Assembly: GCF_009741445.1 (NCBI RefSeq) | Contig: NZ_CP046507.1 | Location: 4,402,001 to 4,466,000 of the forward strand | Source: Mycobacterium avium subsp. avium | GTDB lineage: Bacteria; Actinomycetota; Actinomycetes; Mycobacteriales; Mycobacteriaceae | Length of the DNA stretch: 64,000 bases | Reading direction: 5' to 3' | Part shown: positions 45,737 through 54,022 of the stretch, piece by piece | Numbering within the stretch: position 1 is the first letter of the stretch | Layout: each line of letters opens with the position of its first letter | The notes under the pieces: generated by a model | What the model was told of the DNA's origin: nothing | Databases searched by the model: none | The model's input: only the letters and a program-made list of their open reading frames with translations | Program-made: the position numbers and the translations under genes

Positions 45737-45759
45737 ACGGAACTCCGGTTCCGTGAACC
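45737..45759. promoter_or_regulatory. Palindromic operator upstream of mmpS-mmpL-tetR
   Basis: ACGGAAC-TCCG-GTTCCGT is a perfect inverted repeat with 7-bp arms (45737-45754). It overlaps a second perfect repeat GGTTC-CGT-GAACC (45747-45759). The stretch lies 83 bp upstream of mmpS and 130 bp upstream of the divergent DUF1800 gene, beside a minus-strand TAGGGT -10-like box. It is an excellent candidate site for the local TetR. A further 8-bp palindrome CTGTACAG is at 45772-45779. Confidence 0.7.
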
Positions 45760-45888
45760 GGCCCTCGGTCACTGTACAGCACGCGAACGGCGGCCGCGCG
45801 GCAGCGTCGGATCGCGCCGCCCGTGAGGCCTCAAGAAAATCGCAAGAACCCTCAGCGAATTTTCAGCTGCACACCGCACAGTTATTCC

Positions 45889-47205
45889 ATGGCGGGGCAG
45901 TCCACCCTGTGGGTCGGCACGGCGCGCATGCTGCGCCGGGCCGGTTTCGGCGTGACCGGCCCCGAGGTCGACGCCGCCGTCGCCCGCGGCTGGCCCGGCC
46001 ACCTGGACGCGATGCTGGCCGCCGATCCCGACGCCGACCCCGGCGCGCTGGCCACCCCGATGCCCGCCCTGCCGGCGCCCCAGCCGCCCGGCAAACGCGC
46101 CACCCCCGCGGCCCGCAAGCAGTACAACCAGCAGCTCACCGAACAGCAGGGCGTGCTGTCGGATTGGTGGATCCGCCGCATGGTCGTCGTGCGCCAACCG
46201 TTCCACGAGAAGCTGACCTTGTTGTGGCACAACCACTTTGCCACCTCGGCGCAGAAGGTGCGGGTGGCGGCGCAGATGGCCGCGCAGAACCAGAAGCTGC
46301 GCACGCTGTCGCTGGGCGATTTCGGCACCCTGGCCTACGCCATGCTGACCGACGCCGCCATGCTGCGCTGGCTGGACGGGCAGACCAGCACCGCCAAGGC
46401 GCCCAACGAAAACCTGGCCCGCGAATTCATGGAGCTGTTCGCGCTGGGCCACGGCAACGGCTATACCGAGAGCGACGTCCGCAACGGGGCACGCGCCCTG
46501 ACCGGCTGGGTCATCGGCGCCGGCGGCGCGACGTCGGTGCTGCCCAAACGCCATGACGCGACGGCCAAGACGCTGTTCGGCCGCAGCGCGAACTTCGATG
46601 CCGCCGGGTTCTGCGACGCGGTGCTCGCCCAGCCGAAATCGGCCGGGTACGTGGCGGGGCGGCTGTGGCAGCAGTTGGCCGGCGACGACCCGCCGTCGCC
46701 GCCCGCGCTCGACCGGCTGGTCGCCGCCTACGGCCCCGGCCGCGACCTGCGCGCCCTGACCCGGGCCATCCTCACCGACCCGGAGTTCACCGGCGCCCAG
46801 GCCAGCATGGTCAACACCCCGATCGAATGGCTGATCGGCGTGATCCGCTCGCTGCGGGTGCCCGTCGATGATCCCAAGCGACTCAAGATGATCGACGCGA
46901 CGTTGCGCACGCTGGGGCAGCGGCCGTTCTATCCGCCCAGCGTCGGCGGCTGGCCCAGCGGGCAGGTCTGGCTGTCCACCGCCAGCGCCGGGGCCCGGCT
47001 GCGCGCCGCGACCGAGCTGGCGCACGCCGGCGACCTGTCCGGCATCGAGAACACCCCGCCCACCGACCGCATCGACGCGGTCGGCTACCTGATCGGCGTC
47101 GGCGCCTGGTCCGACCGCACCGCCCGCGCGCTGCAACCCCTGGTGGGCCAACCGCCCCGGCTGGTCGCCGCGGCCGTCAACACCCCGGAGTACCTGACGT
47201 CATGA
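45889..47205 (+). CDS. DUF1800 protein
   Basis: 438-aa protein of the DUF1800 family, function unknown. It contains the family core WWIRRMVVVRQPFHEKLTLLWHNHF, then ENLAREFMELFALGHGNGY and a C-terminal PPSVGGWPSG. No signal peptide is visible. The ATG at 45889 follows an AT-rich stretch without a ribosome site. It overlaps the DUF1501 gene (ATGA); the two families nearly always occur as neighbours in bacteria, which points to a shared pathway, possibly at the cell surface. Confidence 0.92.
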   Translation: MAGQSTLWVGTARMLRRAGFGVTGPEVDAAVARGWPGHLDAMLAADPDADPGALATPMPALPAPQPPGKRATPAARKQYNQQLTEQQGVLSDWWIRRMVVVRQPFHEKLTLLWHNHFATSAQKVRVAAQMAAQNQKLRTLSLGDFGTLAYAMLTDAAMLRWLDGQTSTAKAPNENLAREFMELFALGHGNGYTESDVRNGARALTGWVIGAGGATSVLPKRHDATAKTLFGRSANFDAAGFCDAVLAQPKSAGYVAGRLWQQLAGDDPPSPPALDRLVAAYGPGRDLRALTRAILTDPEFTGAQASMVNTPIEWLIGVIRSLRVPVDDPKRLKMIDATLRTLGQRPFYPPSVGGWPSGQVWLSTASAGARLRAATELAHAGDLSGIENTPPTDRIDAVGYLIGVGAWSDRTARALQPLVGQPPRLVAAAVNTPEYLTS

Positions 47206-48386
47206 CCGAGATGAACCGTCGCAGATTCCTGATCGCCAGCGCGGGCGTGTCGGCGGCCGGGCTGCTGTCGTCGGCGGTGGCGGTCGGTTGGCCCGACCTG
47301 ATGCGCGCGGCCCGGGACCGGCCGCTGGCACCGGGCGCCGGCGTGCTGGTGATCGTCACCCTCTACGGCGGCAACGACGGCATCAACACGCTGATCCCGT
47401 ACGCGGACAACGCCTATCACGACGCCCGGCCCGAACTCGCCTACGCCCCGCAAGACGTCCTGCACCTGGATCAGCAGCTGGGGCTCAACCCGGCGCTCAA
47501 GGGCCTGGCCGGGCTGTGGAACCAGCGGAAGCTGGCCGTCGTGCGCGGCGCGGGCTACCCGAAACCCGACCACAGTCACTTCCGCTCCATGGACATCTGG
47601 CAGACCGCGTCGCCGGACGAGCCGGTGTCGACGGGCTGGATCGGCCGCTGGCTCGACGCCACCGGCGACGACCCGTTGCGCGCGGTCAACATCGGGGCGG
47701 TGCTGCCGCCGCTGGCGGTCGGCGCCAAGTGCACGGCCGCGGCGCTGAGCCCGGGCGGCGGCGCCGGCAAGGCCGGGCAGTTCGACGCCGTGATGACCGC
47801 GCTGGGCGACGACGCCCCCGACGACACCCCGGCGATGGCCGCGGTGTGCAAGGCCTACCGCGCCGCGCGCACCGCCGACGCCACCTTCGCCTCGGTGAAA
47901 CCGCCTGCCAAACAGAATAATTCGCTGGCAGCCCAGCTGGACGTGGTCGCCCAGGCCGTCAAGGCCCGGGTGCCGGCCCGCGTCTACACCGTGCAACTGG
48001 GCGGTTTCGACACCCACGCCGGGGAACGCGGCACCCAGCAGCGGCTGCTGCAGACCTTCGACGAGGCGGTCACCGGATTCGTCGCGCAGATGGCCGGGCG
48101 CAACGTGGTGCTGATGGCGTATTCGGAGTTCGGGCGGCGGGTGCGGGCCAACGCCTCACAGGGCACCGACCACGGCACGGCCGGCCCGGTGTTCATCGCG
48201 GGCGCACCGGTCAACGGCGGATTCTACGGCGAGCAACCCAGCCTCACCGACCTCGACAACGGAGACCTGAAGTACACCACCGATTTTCGCGACATCTACC
48301 ACGAGCTGCTGGCACGCACCGTCGGCACCGATCCCGCGCCCTCGGTCGGCGCCGGCCGCCGCGACCTCGGCTTCCTATCCGCCTAG
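47202..48386 (+). CDS. DUF1501 protein with Tat signal
   Basis: 394-aa protein of the alkaline-phosphatase-like DUF1501 family, exported folded. The N-terminus MNRRRFLIASAGVSAAGLLSS is a twin-arginine signal. The body has TLYGGNDGINTLIPY, FRSMDIWQTA, LGGFDTHAGERGTQ and MAYSEFGRRVRANASQGTDHG, giving Asp/His residues as in sulfatase/phosphatase folds. It is coupled to DUF1800 and overlaps the convergent ackA by 12 bp. The substrate is unknown. Confidence 0.93.
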   Translation: MTEMNRRRFLIASAGVSAAGLLSSAVAVGWPDLMRAARDRPLAPGAGVLVIVTLYGGNDGINTLIPYADNAYHDARPELAYAPQDVLHLDQQLGLNPALKGLAGLWNQRKLAVVRGAGYPKPDHSHFRSMDIWQTASPDEPVSTGWIGRWLDATGDDPLRAVNIGAVLPPLAVGAKCTAAALSPGGGAGKAGQFDAVMTALGDDAPDDTPAMAAVCKAYRAARTADATFASVKPPAKQNNSLAAQLDVVAQAVKARVPARVYTVQLGGFDTHAGERGTQQRLLQTFDEAVTGFVAQMAGRNVVLMAYSEFGRRVRANASQGTDHGTAGPVFIAGAPVNGGFYGEQPSLTDLDNGDLKYTTDFRDIYHELLARTVGTDPAPSVGAGRRDLGFLSA

Positions 48387-49538
48387 CACCCGCACGCAGT
48401 CACGGGCGATGGCCAGCTCTTCGTTGGTGGGGACCACCAGCACCGTGATCGGCGAGTCGTCGGCCGAGATCTGGCGTCCCCCTTTGCTCCCGGCCAGGTT
48501 GCGGCGCTCGTCGAGCACGATGCCCAGCTCCTCCATGCCGGACACCGCGTCGCGGCGCACCGCGGCGTCGTTCTCACCGATGCCGGCGGTGAAGCTGATG
48601 ACGTCGGTGTGGCCCAGCACCGCCAGGTAGGCACCGATGTACTTGCGCAGCCGGTGCGTGAACACGCTGTAGGCCAATTGCGCTGCGCCGTCCCCGGATT
48701 CGATGAGTTCGCGCAGCCGGCGGAAGTCCCGCACGCCGGACAGCCCCACCACCCCCGAGCGGTGGTTGAGCATCGACTCGACGTCGTCCACCCCCATCCC
48801 GGCCGTGTGGCACAGATAGCTGACGATGCTGGGATCGATGTCACCGCTGCGGGTTCCCATCACCAGTCCCTCCAGCGGCGTCAACCCCATCGAGGTATCG
48901 AGAGGCCGGGTGCCGGCGATCGCCGACGCCGAGCAGCCGTTGCCCAGGTGCAGCACGATCTGTTTCAGGCCGCGCAGCGGCCGATCCAAGAAGGCCGCGG
49001 CCTGCTCGCTGACGTAGCGGTGCGAGGTGCCGTGGAACCCGTACCGGCGGATCTGCCAGCGATCGGCCAATTCGCGGTCGATGGCGTAGGTCGCCGCCGC
49101 GGGCGGCAGGTCGTGGAAGAACCCGGTGTCGAAGACGGCCACATGCGCGATGCCGGGCAGCAGCCGGCGGGCCACTTCGATTCCCTGGAGCGCCGGCGGA
49201 TTGTGCAGCGGGGCCAACTCCGACAGCTCGTGCAGCCGGGCGATCACCGCGTCGTCCAGCACGGTGGGCTGGTAGAAGGTGTTGCCGCCGTGCACCACCC
49301 GATGACCCACCGCGACCAGCCCGGCGGTGTTCAGGTCGACGCCGTCGCCGGCCAGCATGTCGAACGCCCGGCGCAGCGCGGCGTCGTGGTCGGGGACCGG
49401 CGAGGATTCCTCGCCGATGCGTTCCACGATGCCCGTCGAGGCGGCCACCCCGGACTCGGGATCGACCAGCTGGAACTTCAGCGACGACGAGCCGGAGTTG
49501 ATCACCAGCACCCGGCGCGCGCCGTCACTACCGTCCAC
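48375..49538 (-). CDS. ackA: Acetate kinase
   Basis: Interconverts acetyl phosphate plus ADP with acetate plus ATP. 387 aa with the signature VLVINSGSSSLKFQL, GFHGTSHRYVSEQA, MGTRSGDIDP and FTAGIGENDA. The GTG at 49538 overlaps pta by 11 bp. It is the last gene of the fgd1-pta-ackA unit. Confidence 0.98.
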   Translation of the reverse strand: MDGSDGARRVLVINSGSSSLKFQLVDPESGVAASTGIVERIGEESSPVPDHDAALRRAFDMLAGDGVDLNTAGLVAVGHRVVHGGNTFYQPTVLDDAVIARLHELSELAPLHNPPALQGIEVARRLLPGIAHVAVFDTGFFHDLPPAAATYAIDRELADRWQIRRYGFHGTSHRYVSEQAAAFLDRPLRGLKQIVLHLGNGCSASAIAGTRPLDTSMGLTPLEGLVMGTRSGDIDPSIVSYLCHTAGMGVDDVESMLNHRSGVVGLSGVRDFRRLRELIESGDGAAQLAYSVFTHRLRKYIGAYLAVLGHTDVISFTAGIGENDAAVRRDAVSGMEELGIVLDERRNLAGSKGGRQISADDSPITVLVVPTNEELAIARDCVRVLGG

Positions 49539-51615
49539 CGGGCAGCCCCTGCGCCTGAATCGCGGTGATGGCAATCGTGTTCACGATGTCTTCGACCAGC
49601 GCACCCCGCGACAGGTCGTTGACCGGCTTGCGCAGGCCCTGCAGCACGGGCCCGATGGCCAGCGCGCCGGCGCTGCGCTGCACCGCCTTGTAGGTGTTGT
49701 TGCCGGTGTTGAGGTCGGGAAAGATCAACACGGTGGCCCGACCGGCCACCGGCGAATCCCGCAGCTTGGTGGCGGCGACCGACGGTTCGATGGCGGCGTC
49801 GTACTGGATGGGGCCCTCGACCGGCAGGTCGGGGTTGCGCTGCCGCACCAATTGCGTTGCAGTTCTCACCTTTTCGACGTCGGCTCCGGTGCCGGAGTCA
49901 CCCGTCGAGTAGGACAGCATGGCCACCCGCGGTTCGATGCCGAACTGGGCGGCGGTGCGCGCCGAGGAGATCGCGATGTCGGCCAGCTGCTCCGGTGTCG
50001 GGTTGGGGATGATCGCGCAGTCGCCGTAGGCCAGCACCCGGTCGGGCAGACACATCAGGAAGATGCTGGACACGGTGGAGACGTCCGGCACCGTCTTGAT
50101 GATCTCGAAGGCCGGGCGCACGGTGTGCGCGGTGGTGTGGGCGGCGCCGGACACCATGCCGTCGACCTGGGAGGTGTACACCAGCATGGTGCCGAAGTAC
50201 GTTGCGTCGCGCATGATTTCGCGGGCTTGCTCGACGGTGACGCCCTTGGCCTTGCGCAGCTGCGCGTACTGCTGCGCGAACTCGGGCCGCAGCGCGCTGG
50301 TGCGCGGGTCGATGACCTTAACGTCGCTCAGGTCCACCCCGAGTTCTCCCGAGCGCTGCCGGATCCGGGCCTCGTCGCCCAGGATGGTCAGGTCGGCGAC
50401 GCGGCGCTGCAGCACCCTGCCGGCGGCGCGCAGGATGCGGTCGTCGTCGCCCTCGGGCAGCACGATGTGCTTGCGGTCGGCGCGCGCCTGCAGGGTCAGC
50501 TGATGGATGAACATCTGCGGCGTGGTCACGGTGGGAATCGGAATGGCAAGCTGTTCAAGCAGATCCGCGATGTCGACGTGCCGGTCCATCAGCTCCAGCG
50601 CGGTGTCGATCTTGCGCTGTGAGGTGGCCGTCACCCTGCCGCGGGCCGCGGCCGCCGCGCTGGCGGTGTCGTAGGTGCCCAGCGCGGTGGCGACGATGGG
50701 CAGCCGCAGCCGCAGCCCGGCCACCAGCGCCGCGATGGACGGATGCAGCGCGAACCCGCCGTTGAGCACGATGCACGACAGCGACGGAAAGCCTTCGGCG
50801 GCATGGGCGCTGGCCACGGCGAGCACCACGTCGGAGCGGTCGCCGGGGGTGATCACGGCCATGCCGTCCGCGAGGCGCTCCAGCACGTGGTCGGCGGTCA
50901 TCCCGGCGACCAGGATGCCGGTGACCTCGCGCTCGCGCAGCGACTCCTCGCCGCTGACCGGCGAACCGGCGACCGCCTTTTCCAGTTCGGCCACCGTCGG
51001 CGCCGACAGCAGCGGCTCGTCGGGCAGCACGTAGCAGCGCTGGGGAAAGCCGCGCAACGCTTCGGCCACCGCGTCCAGCTCGGCCGGCTCGCACCGGTTG
51101 GCCACCACCGCCGCGGTGTGCGCGTGCTGGGCGTCCAGCTCGGCCAGGCAGACCTGCACGACGGTGGCGACCTCGGCGGCGGTGCGCCCCTTGCCGCTGA
51201 CCGTCAGCAGGATCGGCGCACCGAGGTTGACCGCGATCCGGGCGTTGGTGGACAGCTCCGCGGGCCGGATCGCCTGTCCCAGTTCGGAATAGTCGCTGCC
51301 GACGATGACCACCACGTCGCACAGCTCGGCCATCGCGTGGTAGGCGTCGACGATCGTGGCGATCGCCGCGTCGCCGTCGGCGTGCAGCTGTTGGTAGGTG
51401 ACGCCGACGCACTGCTGGTAGGACAGCCCCGCGGTGGTGCGCGACAGCAGCAGCTCCAAGATGTAGTCGCGGTCCTGCCCCTCACGCGTAATCGGCCTAA
51501 ACACACCGACTTTGGCGACCGTGGCGGTCAGCCGGTGCAGCAGGCCCAGCGCGACGGTGGACTTGCCGGTCTCCGGTTCGGGAGCGGCAACGTAGATCGC
51601 CGAAATGTCAGCCAA
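49528..51615 (-). CDS. pta: Phosphate acetyltransferase (long form)
   Basis: Converts acetyl-CoA and phosphate to acetyl phosphate. At 695 aa it is the long type: N-terminal P-loop/BioD-like domain (APEPETGKSTVALGLL), DRTGG-like middle domain and C-terminal PTA domain with LPEGDDDRILRAAGRV and SYSTGDSGTGADVEKV. The start is a TTG at 51615, overlapping the fgd1 stop by 8 bp. The mycobacterial order fgd1-pta-ackA is conserved. Confidence 0.97.
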   Translation of the reverse strand: MADISAIYVAAPEPETGKSTVALGLLHRLTATVAKVGVFRPITREGQDRDYILELLLSRTTAGLSYQQCVGVTYQQLHADGDAAIATIVDAYHAMAELCDVVVIVGSDYSELGQAIRPAELSTNARIAVNLGAPILLTVSGKGRTAAEVATVVQVCLAELDAQHAHTAAVVANRCEPAELDAVAEALRGFPQRCYVLPDEPLLSAPTVAELEKAVAGSPVSGEESLREREVTGILVAGMTADHVLERLADGMAVITPGDRSDVVLAVASAHAAEGFPSLSCIVLNGGFALHPSIAALVAGLRLRLPIVATALGTYDTASAAAAARGRVTATSQRKIDTALELMDRHVDIADLLEQLAIPIPTVTTPQMFIHQLTLQARADRKHIVLPEGDDDRILRAAGRVLQRRVADLTILGDEARIRQRSGELGVDLSDVKVIDPRTSALRPEFAQQYAQLRKAKGVTVEQAREIMRDATYFGTMLVYTSQVDGMVSGAAHTTAHTVRPAFEIIKTVPDVSTVSSIFLMCLPDRVLAYGDCAIIPNPTPEQLADIAISSARTAAQFGIEPRVAMLSYSTGDSGTGADVEKVRTATQLVRQRNPDLPVEGPIQYDAAIEPSVAATKLRDSPVAGRATVLIFPDLNTGNNTYKAVQRSAGALAIGPVLQGLRKPVNDLSRGALVEDIVNTIAITAIQAQGLPGGR

Positions 51616-52618
51616 GTCGCCGAAGCCTGGGCGCCAGGTCCTTTTCGAAGAGCTCCAGGAACCGGCGCTGGTCGTGGCCGGGCGCGTGGAACACCAGGTG
51701 GTTGAGGCCCCAGTCGACGTAGTCCTTGACCTTGGCCACCGCCTCGTCGGGGTCCGAGGCCACGATCCAGCGCTTGGCCACCTGCTCGATGGGCAGCGCG
51801 TCGGCCGCCTTCTCCATTTCGATCGGGTCGTCGATGCTGTGCTTCTGCTCGGCGGTCAGCGACAGCGGCGCCCAGAACCGGGTGTTCTCCAGCGCCAGTT
51901 CCGGGTCGGGGTCGTAGGAGATCTTGATCTCGATCATCTTGTCGATGTCGTCGACATTGCGGTCGTTGATCGCCGCGCCCTCCATGACCGCGGGGATCAG
52001 CTTGTCCTTGTACAGCTCCTCGCCCTTGCCGGAGGTGCAGACGAAGCCGTCGCCGGCCCGGCCGGCGTATTTGGCCACCGCGGGGCCGCCGGCGGCGATG
52101 TAGATCGGGACGCCGCCGTCGGGCACGTCGTAGATCGAGGCGCCCTTGAGTCGGTAGTACTCGCCGTCGAAGTCGACGCGGTCGCCGCGCCACAGCTCGC
52201 GCATCAGCCGCACCGATTCGCGCAGCCGGGCGAAGCGCTCCTTGAACTCCGGCCACTCGCCCTGGTATCCGGTGGCGATCTCGTTCAGCGCCTCGCCGGT
52301 GCCCACCCCGAGGAAGATCCGGCCCGGGTACAGGCAGGCCATGGTGGCGAAGGCCTGCGCGACGACGGCCGGGTTGTAGCGGAAGGTCGGCGTGAGCACC
52401 GAGGTGCCCAGTGTGATCCGCGTGGTGCGTTCCCCGACGGCGGTCATCCAGGCCAGCGAGAACGGGGCGTGGCCGCCCTCGTGTCGCCACGGCTGGAAGT
52501 GGTCGCTGACGGTGGCGCTGTCCATGCCGTGGGCTTCGGCGGCGACGGCGAGTTCGACCAGCTCGCGGGGTGCAAATTGTTCGGCGGACGCTTTGTATCC
52601 GAGTTTGAGTTCAGCCAC
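51608..52618 (-). CDS. fgd1: F420-dependent glucose-6-phosphate dehydrogenase
   Basis: Oxidises glucose 6-phosphate and reduces F420, supplying F420H2 to reductases, including those that activate nitroimidazole drugs. 336 aa with KLGYKASAEQFAPRELVE, VSDHFQPWRHEGGHAPF, GVGTGEALNE and AAGGPAVAKYAGRAGDG, all matching Fgd1. GTG at 52618. Upstream, GGAGGAG best fits an ATG at 52626 that opens a five-codon frame (Met-Thr-Arg-Gly-stop) overlapping the fgd1 start, so translation could be coupled. Confidence 0.98.
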   Translation of the reverse strand: MAELKLGYKASAEQFAPRELVELAVAAEAHGMDSATVSDHFQPWRHEGGHAPFSLAWMTAVGERTTRITLGTSVLTPTFRYNPAVVAQAFATMACLYPGRIFLGVGTGEALNEIATGYQGEWPEFKERFARLRESVRLMRELWRGDRVDFDGEYYRLKGASIYDVPDGGVPIYIAAGGPAVAKYAGRAGDGFVCTSGKGEELYKDKLIPAVMEGAAINDRNVDDIDKMIEIKISYDPDPELALENTRFWAPLSLTAEQKHSIDDPIEMEKAADALPIEQVAKRWIVASDPDEAVAKVKDYVDWGLNHLVFHAPGHDQRRFLELFEKDLAPRLRRLG

Positions 52619-52640
52619 GGGTCATTTCTACTCCTCCGCT

Positions 52641-52646
52641 TACACT
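52641..52646 (+). promoter_or_regulatory. -10 box for a leaderless metallo-beta-lactamase-fold gene
   Basis: TACACT is followed by 7 nt and then the ATG at 52654, inside the 35-bp divergent gap with fgd1. No ribosome site precedes the ATG. Confidence 0.6.
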
Positions 52647-52653
52647 CGCGGGC

Positions 52654-53397
52654 ATGGCGGAGCTAGTTCAGGTCACCGACGCGGTGCACCTCGCCCGGGG
52701 GGACGCGGTCAACTGGACGCTGGTCGCCGACGACACCGGGGTGATGCTGGTCGACGCCGGCTATCCCGGGGACCGCGAGGACGTGCTGGGCTCGCTGGCC
52801 GAGCTCGGCTACGGCCCGGGCGACGTGCGCGCCATCGTGTTGACGCACGCGCACATCGACCACCTGGGCACCGCGATCTGGTTGGCGAGCGAGCACGGCA
52901 TCCCGGTTTACTGCCACGCCGACGAGGTGGGCCACGCCAAACGCGAGTACCTGGAGCAGGTGTCGATTTTCGATGTGGCGCTTCGTATTTGGCGGCCCCG
53001 ATGGGCGAAGTGGACCGCGCATGTGGTCCGCAGCGGCGGCCTGATCCGCGACGGCATCCCCACCGCCCAACCGTTGACCGCCGAGGTGGCCGCCGGGCTG
53101 CCGGGACGGCCGACGCCGGTCTTCAGCCCCGGCCACACCAACGGCCATTGCTCGTACCTGATCGACGGCGTCCTGGTCAGTGGCGACGCGCTGATCACCG
53201 GCCATCCCCTGCTGCGCCACCGCGGACCTCAGCTGCTCCCGGCGATTTTCAGTTACAGCCAGCGCGACTGCATCCGCACGCTGTCCGCGCTCGCCCTGCT
53301 CGACACCGAGGTGCTGCTGCCCGGCCACGGCGACGTGTGGCGCGGGCCGATCAAGGAGGCCACCGACGCGGCGCTCGCGCTCGCGGCGGGTCGCTAG
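52654..53397 (+). CDS. Metallo-beta-lactamase-fold hydrolase (Rv0406c-like)
   Basis: Cytosolic 247-aa MBL-fold enzyme. The metal motif HXHXDH is seen as THAHIDHLG, with a further His in GHTNGHCSY, an Asp in VSGDALI and a final His in LPGHGD, so both zinc sites are intact. It resembles glyoxalase II-type or lactonase-type members; there is no signal peptide, which argues against antibiotic hydrolysis. It is divergent from fgd1, as in M. tuberculosis. Confidence 0.93.
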   Translation: MAELVQVTDAVHLARGDAVNWTLVADDTGVMLVDAGYPGDREDVLGSLAELGYGPGDVRAIVLTHAHIDHLGTAIWLASEHGIPVYCHADEVGHAKREYLEQVSIFDVALRIWRPRWAKWTAHVVRSGGLIRDGIPTAQPLTAEVAAGLPGRPTPVFSPGHTNGHCSYLIDGVLVSGDALITGHPLLRHRGPQLLPAIFSYSQRDCIRTLSALALLDTEVLLPGHGDVWRGPIKEATDAALALAAGR

Positions 53398-53400
53398 GCC

Positions 53401-53469
53401 GGCGCCCGAGCGTGGGCCCCACGTACGCCAACCGCCCGGAATTCGTCCATACGGCCCACGCTCGGCGCC
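53401..53469. repeat. Long inverted repeat between convergent genes
   Basis: Left arm GGCGCCCGAGCGTGGGCC (53401-53418) pairs with GGCCCACGCTCGGCGCC (53453-53469) over 17 bp with a single bulged C; the loop is 34 nt. It fills most of the 98-bp gap between the MBL gene and the GNAT gene, which converge. No T-run follows. It could act as a bidirectional terminator without U-tract or be a REP-like element. Confidence 0.8.
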
Positions 53470-53495
53470 AGTGAGCTGTTGCGGCCCAGGGCAAT

Positions 53496-54014
53496 TCACC
53501 GTTCGTCGGGAACCAGCCACTTCTCGAACGCGATCGGGCGGAACGGACCCCAATCCGGCAGCGGGTCGGCGGGCACCCGGATGTATCCGGTCGCGTCGTA
53601 GAGCGCCTCGGCCTCGGGTTGCCGGTTGCCGGTGATCAGGTAGAGCCGCCGATACCCGCACGCCCGGGTCCGCTCCTCCAGCGCCGCCAGCAGCGCCCGC
53701 GCGTAGCCGCGGCGCCGGTGGGCCGCGTCGGTCCAGATCCGCTTGAGCTCGGCGGTCTCGGCGTCGTAGCGGCGAAACGCGCCGCCGGTGACGGGCACGC
53801 CGTCGACGACGCCGATCAGCAGCCCGCCGTGCGGCGGTGCCAGTTCGTCGCGCGGCACCGGCAACCAGCTCAGGTGCGCGCTCGGCGTGCCGCCGTAGCG
53901 CTGGGCGTACTCGACGGCAAGTTCGGCCAGCAGCGGCCGGGCCAGCGGGTCGTCGTGCGTGGCCGGCACGAACCGCAGTCGGCCGTCGGCCGGCGGGCTG
54001 GATTCGGAGGTCAT
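53496..54014 (-). CDS. GNAT-family N-acetyltransferase
   Basis: 172-aa acetyltransferase with motif A clearly seen as ELKRIWTDAAHRRRGYARAL (acetyl-CoA binding RRRGYA) and motif B around YRRLYLITGNRQPEAEALYD. ATG at 54014 is chosen; GTG at 54020 or a TTG at 54026 overlapping the upstream stop are alternatives. It probably follows the methyltransferase in one transcript. The substrate is unknown. Confidence 0.92.
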   Translation of the reverse strand: MTSESSPPADGRLRFVPATHDDPLARPLLAELAVEYAQRYGGTPSAHLSWLPVPRDELAPPHGGLLIGVVDGVPVTGGAFRRYDAETAELKRIWTDAAHRRRGYARALLAALEERTRACGYRRLYLITGNRQPEAEALYDATGYIRVPADPLPDWGPFRPIAFEKWLVPDER

Positions 54015-54022
54015 CGACACAC

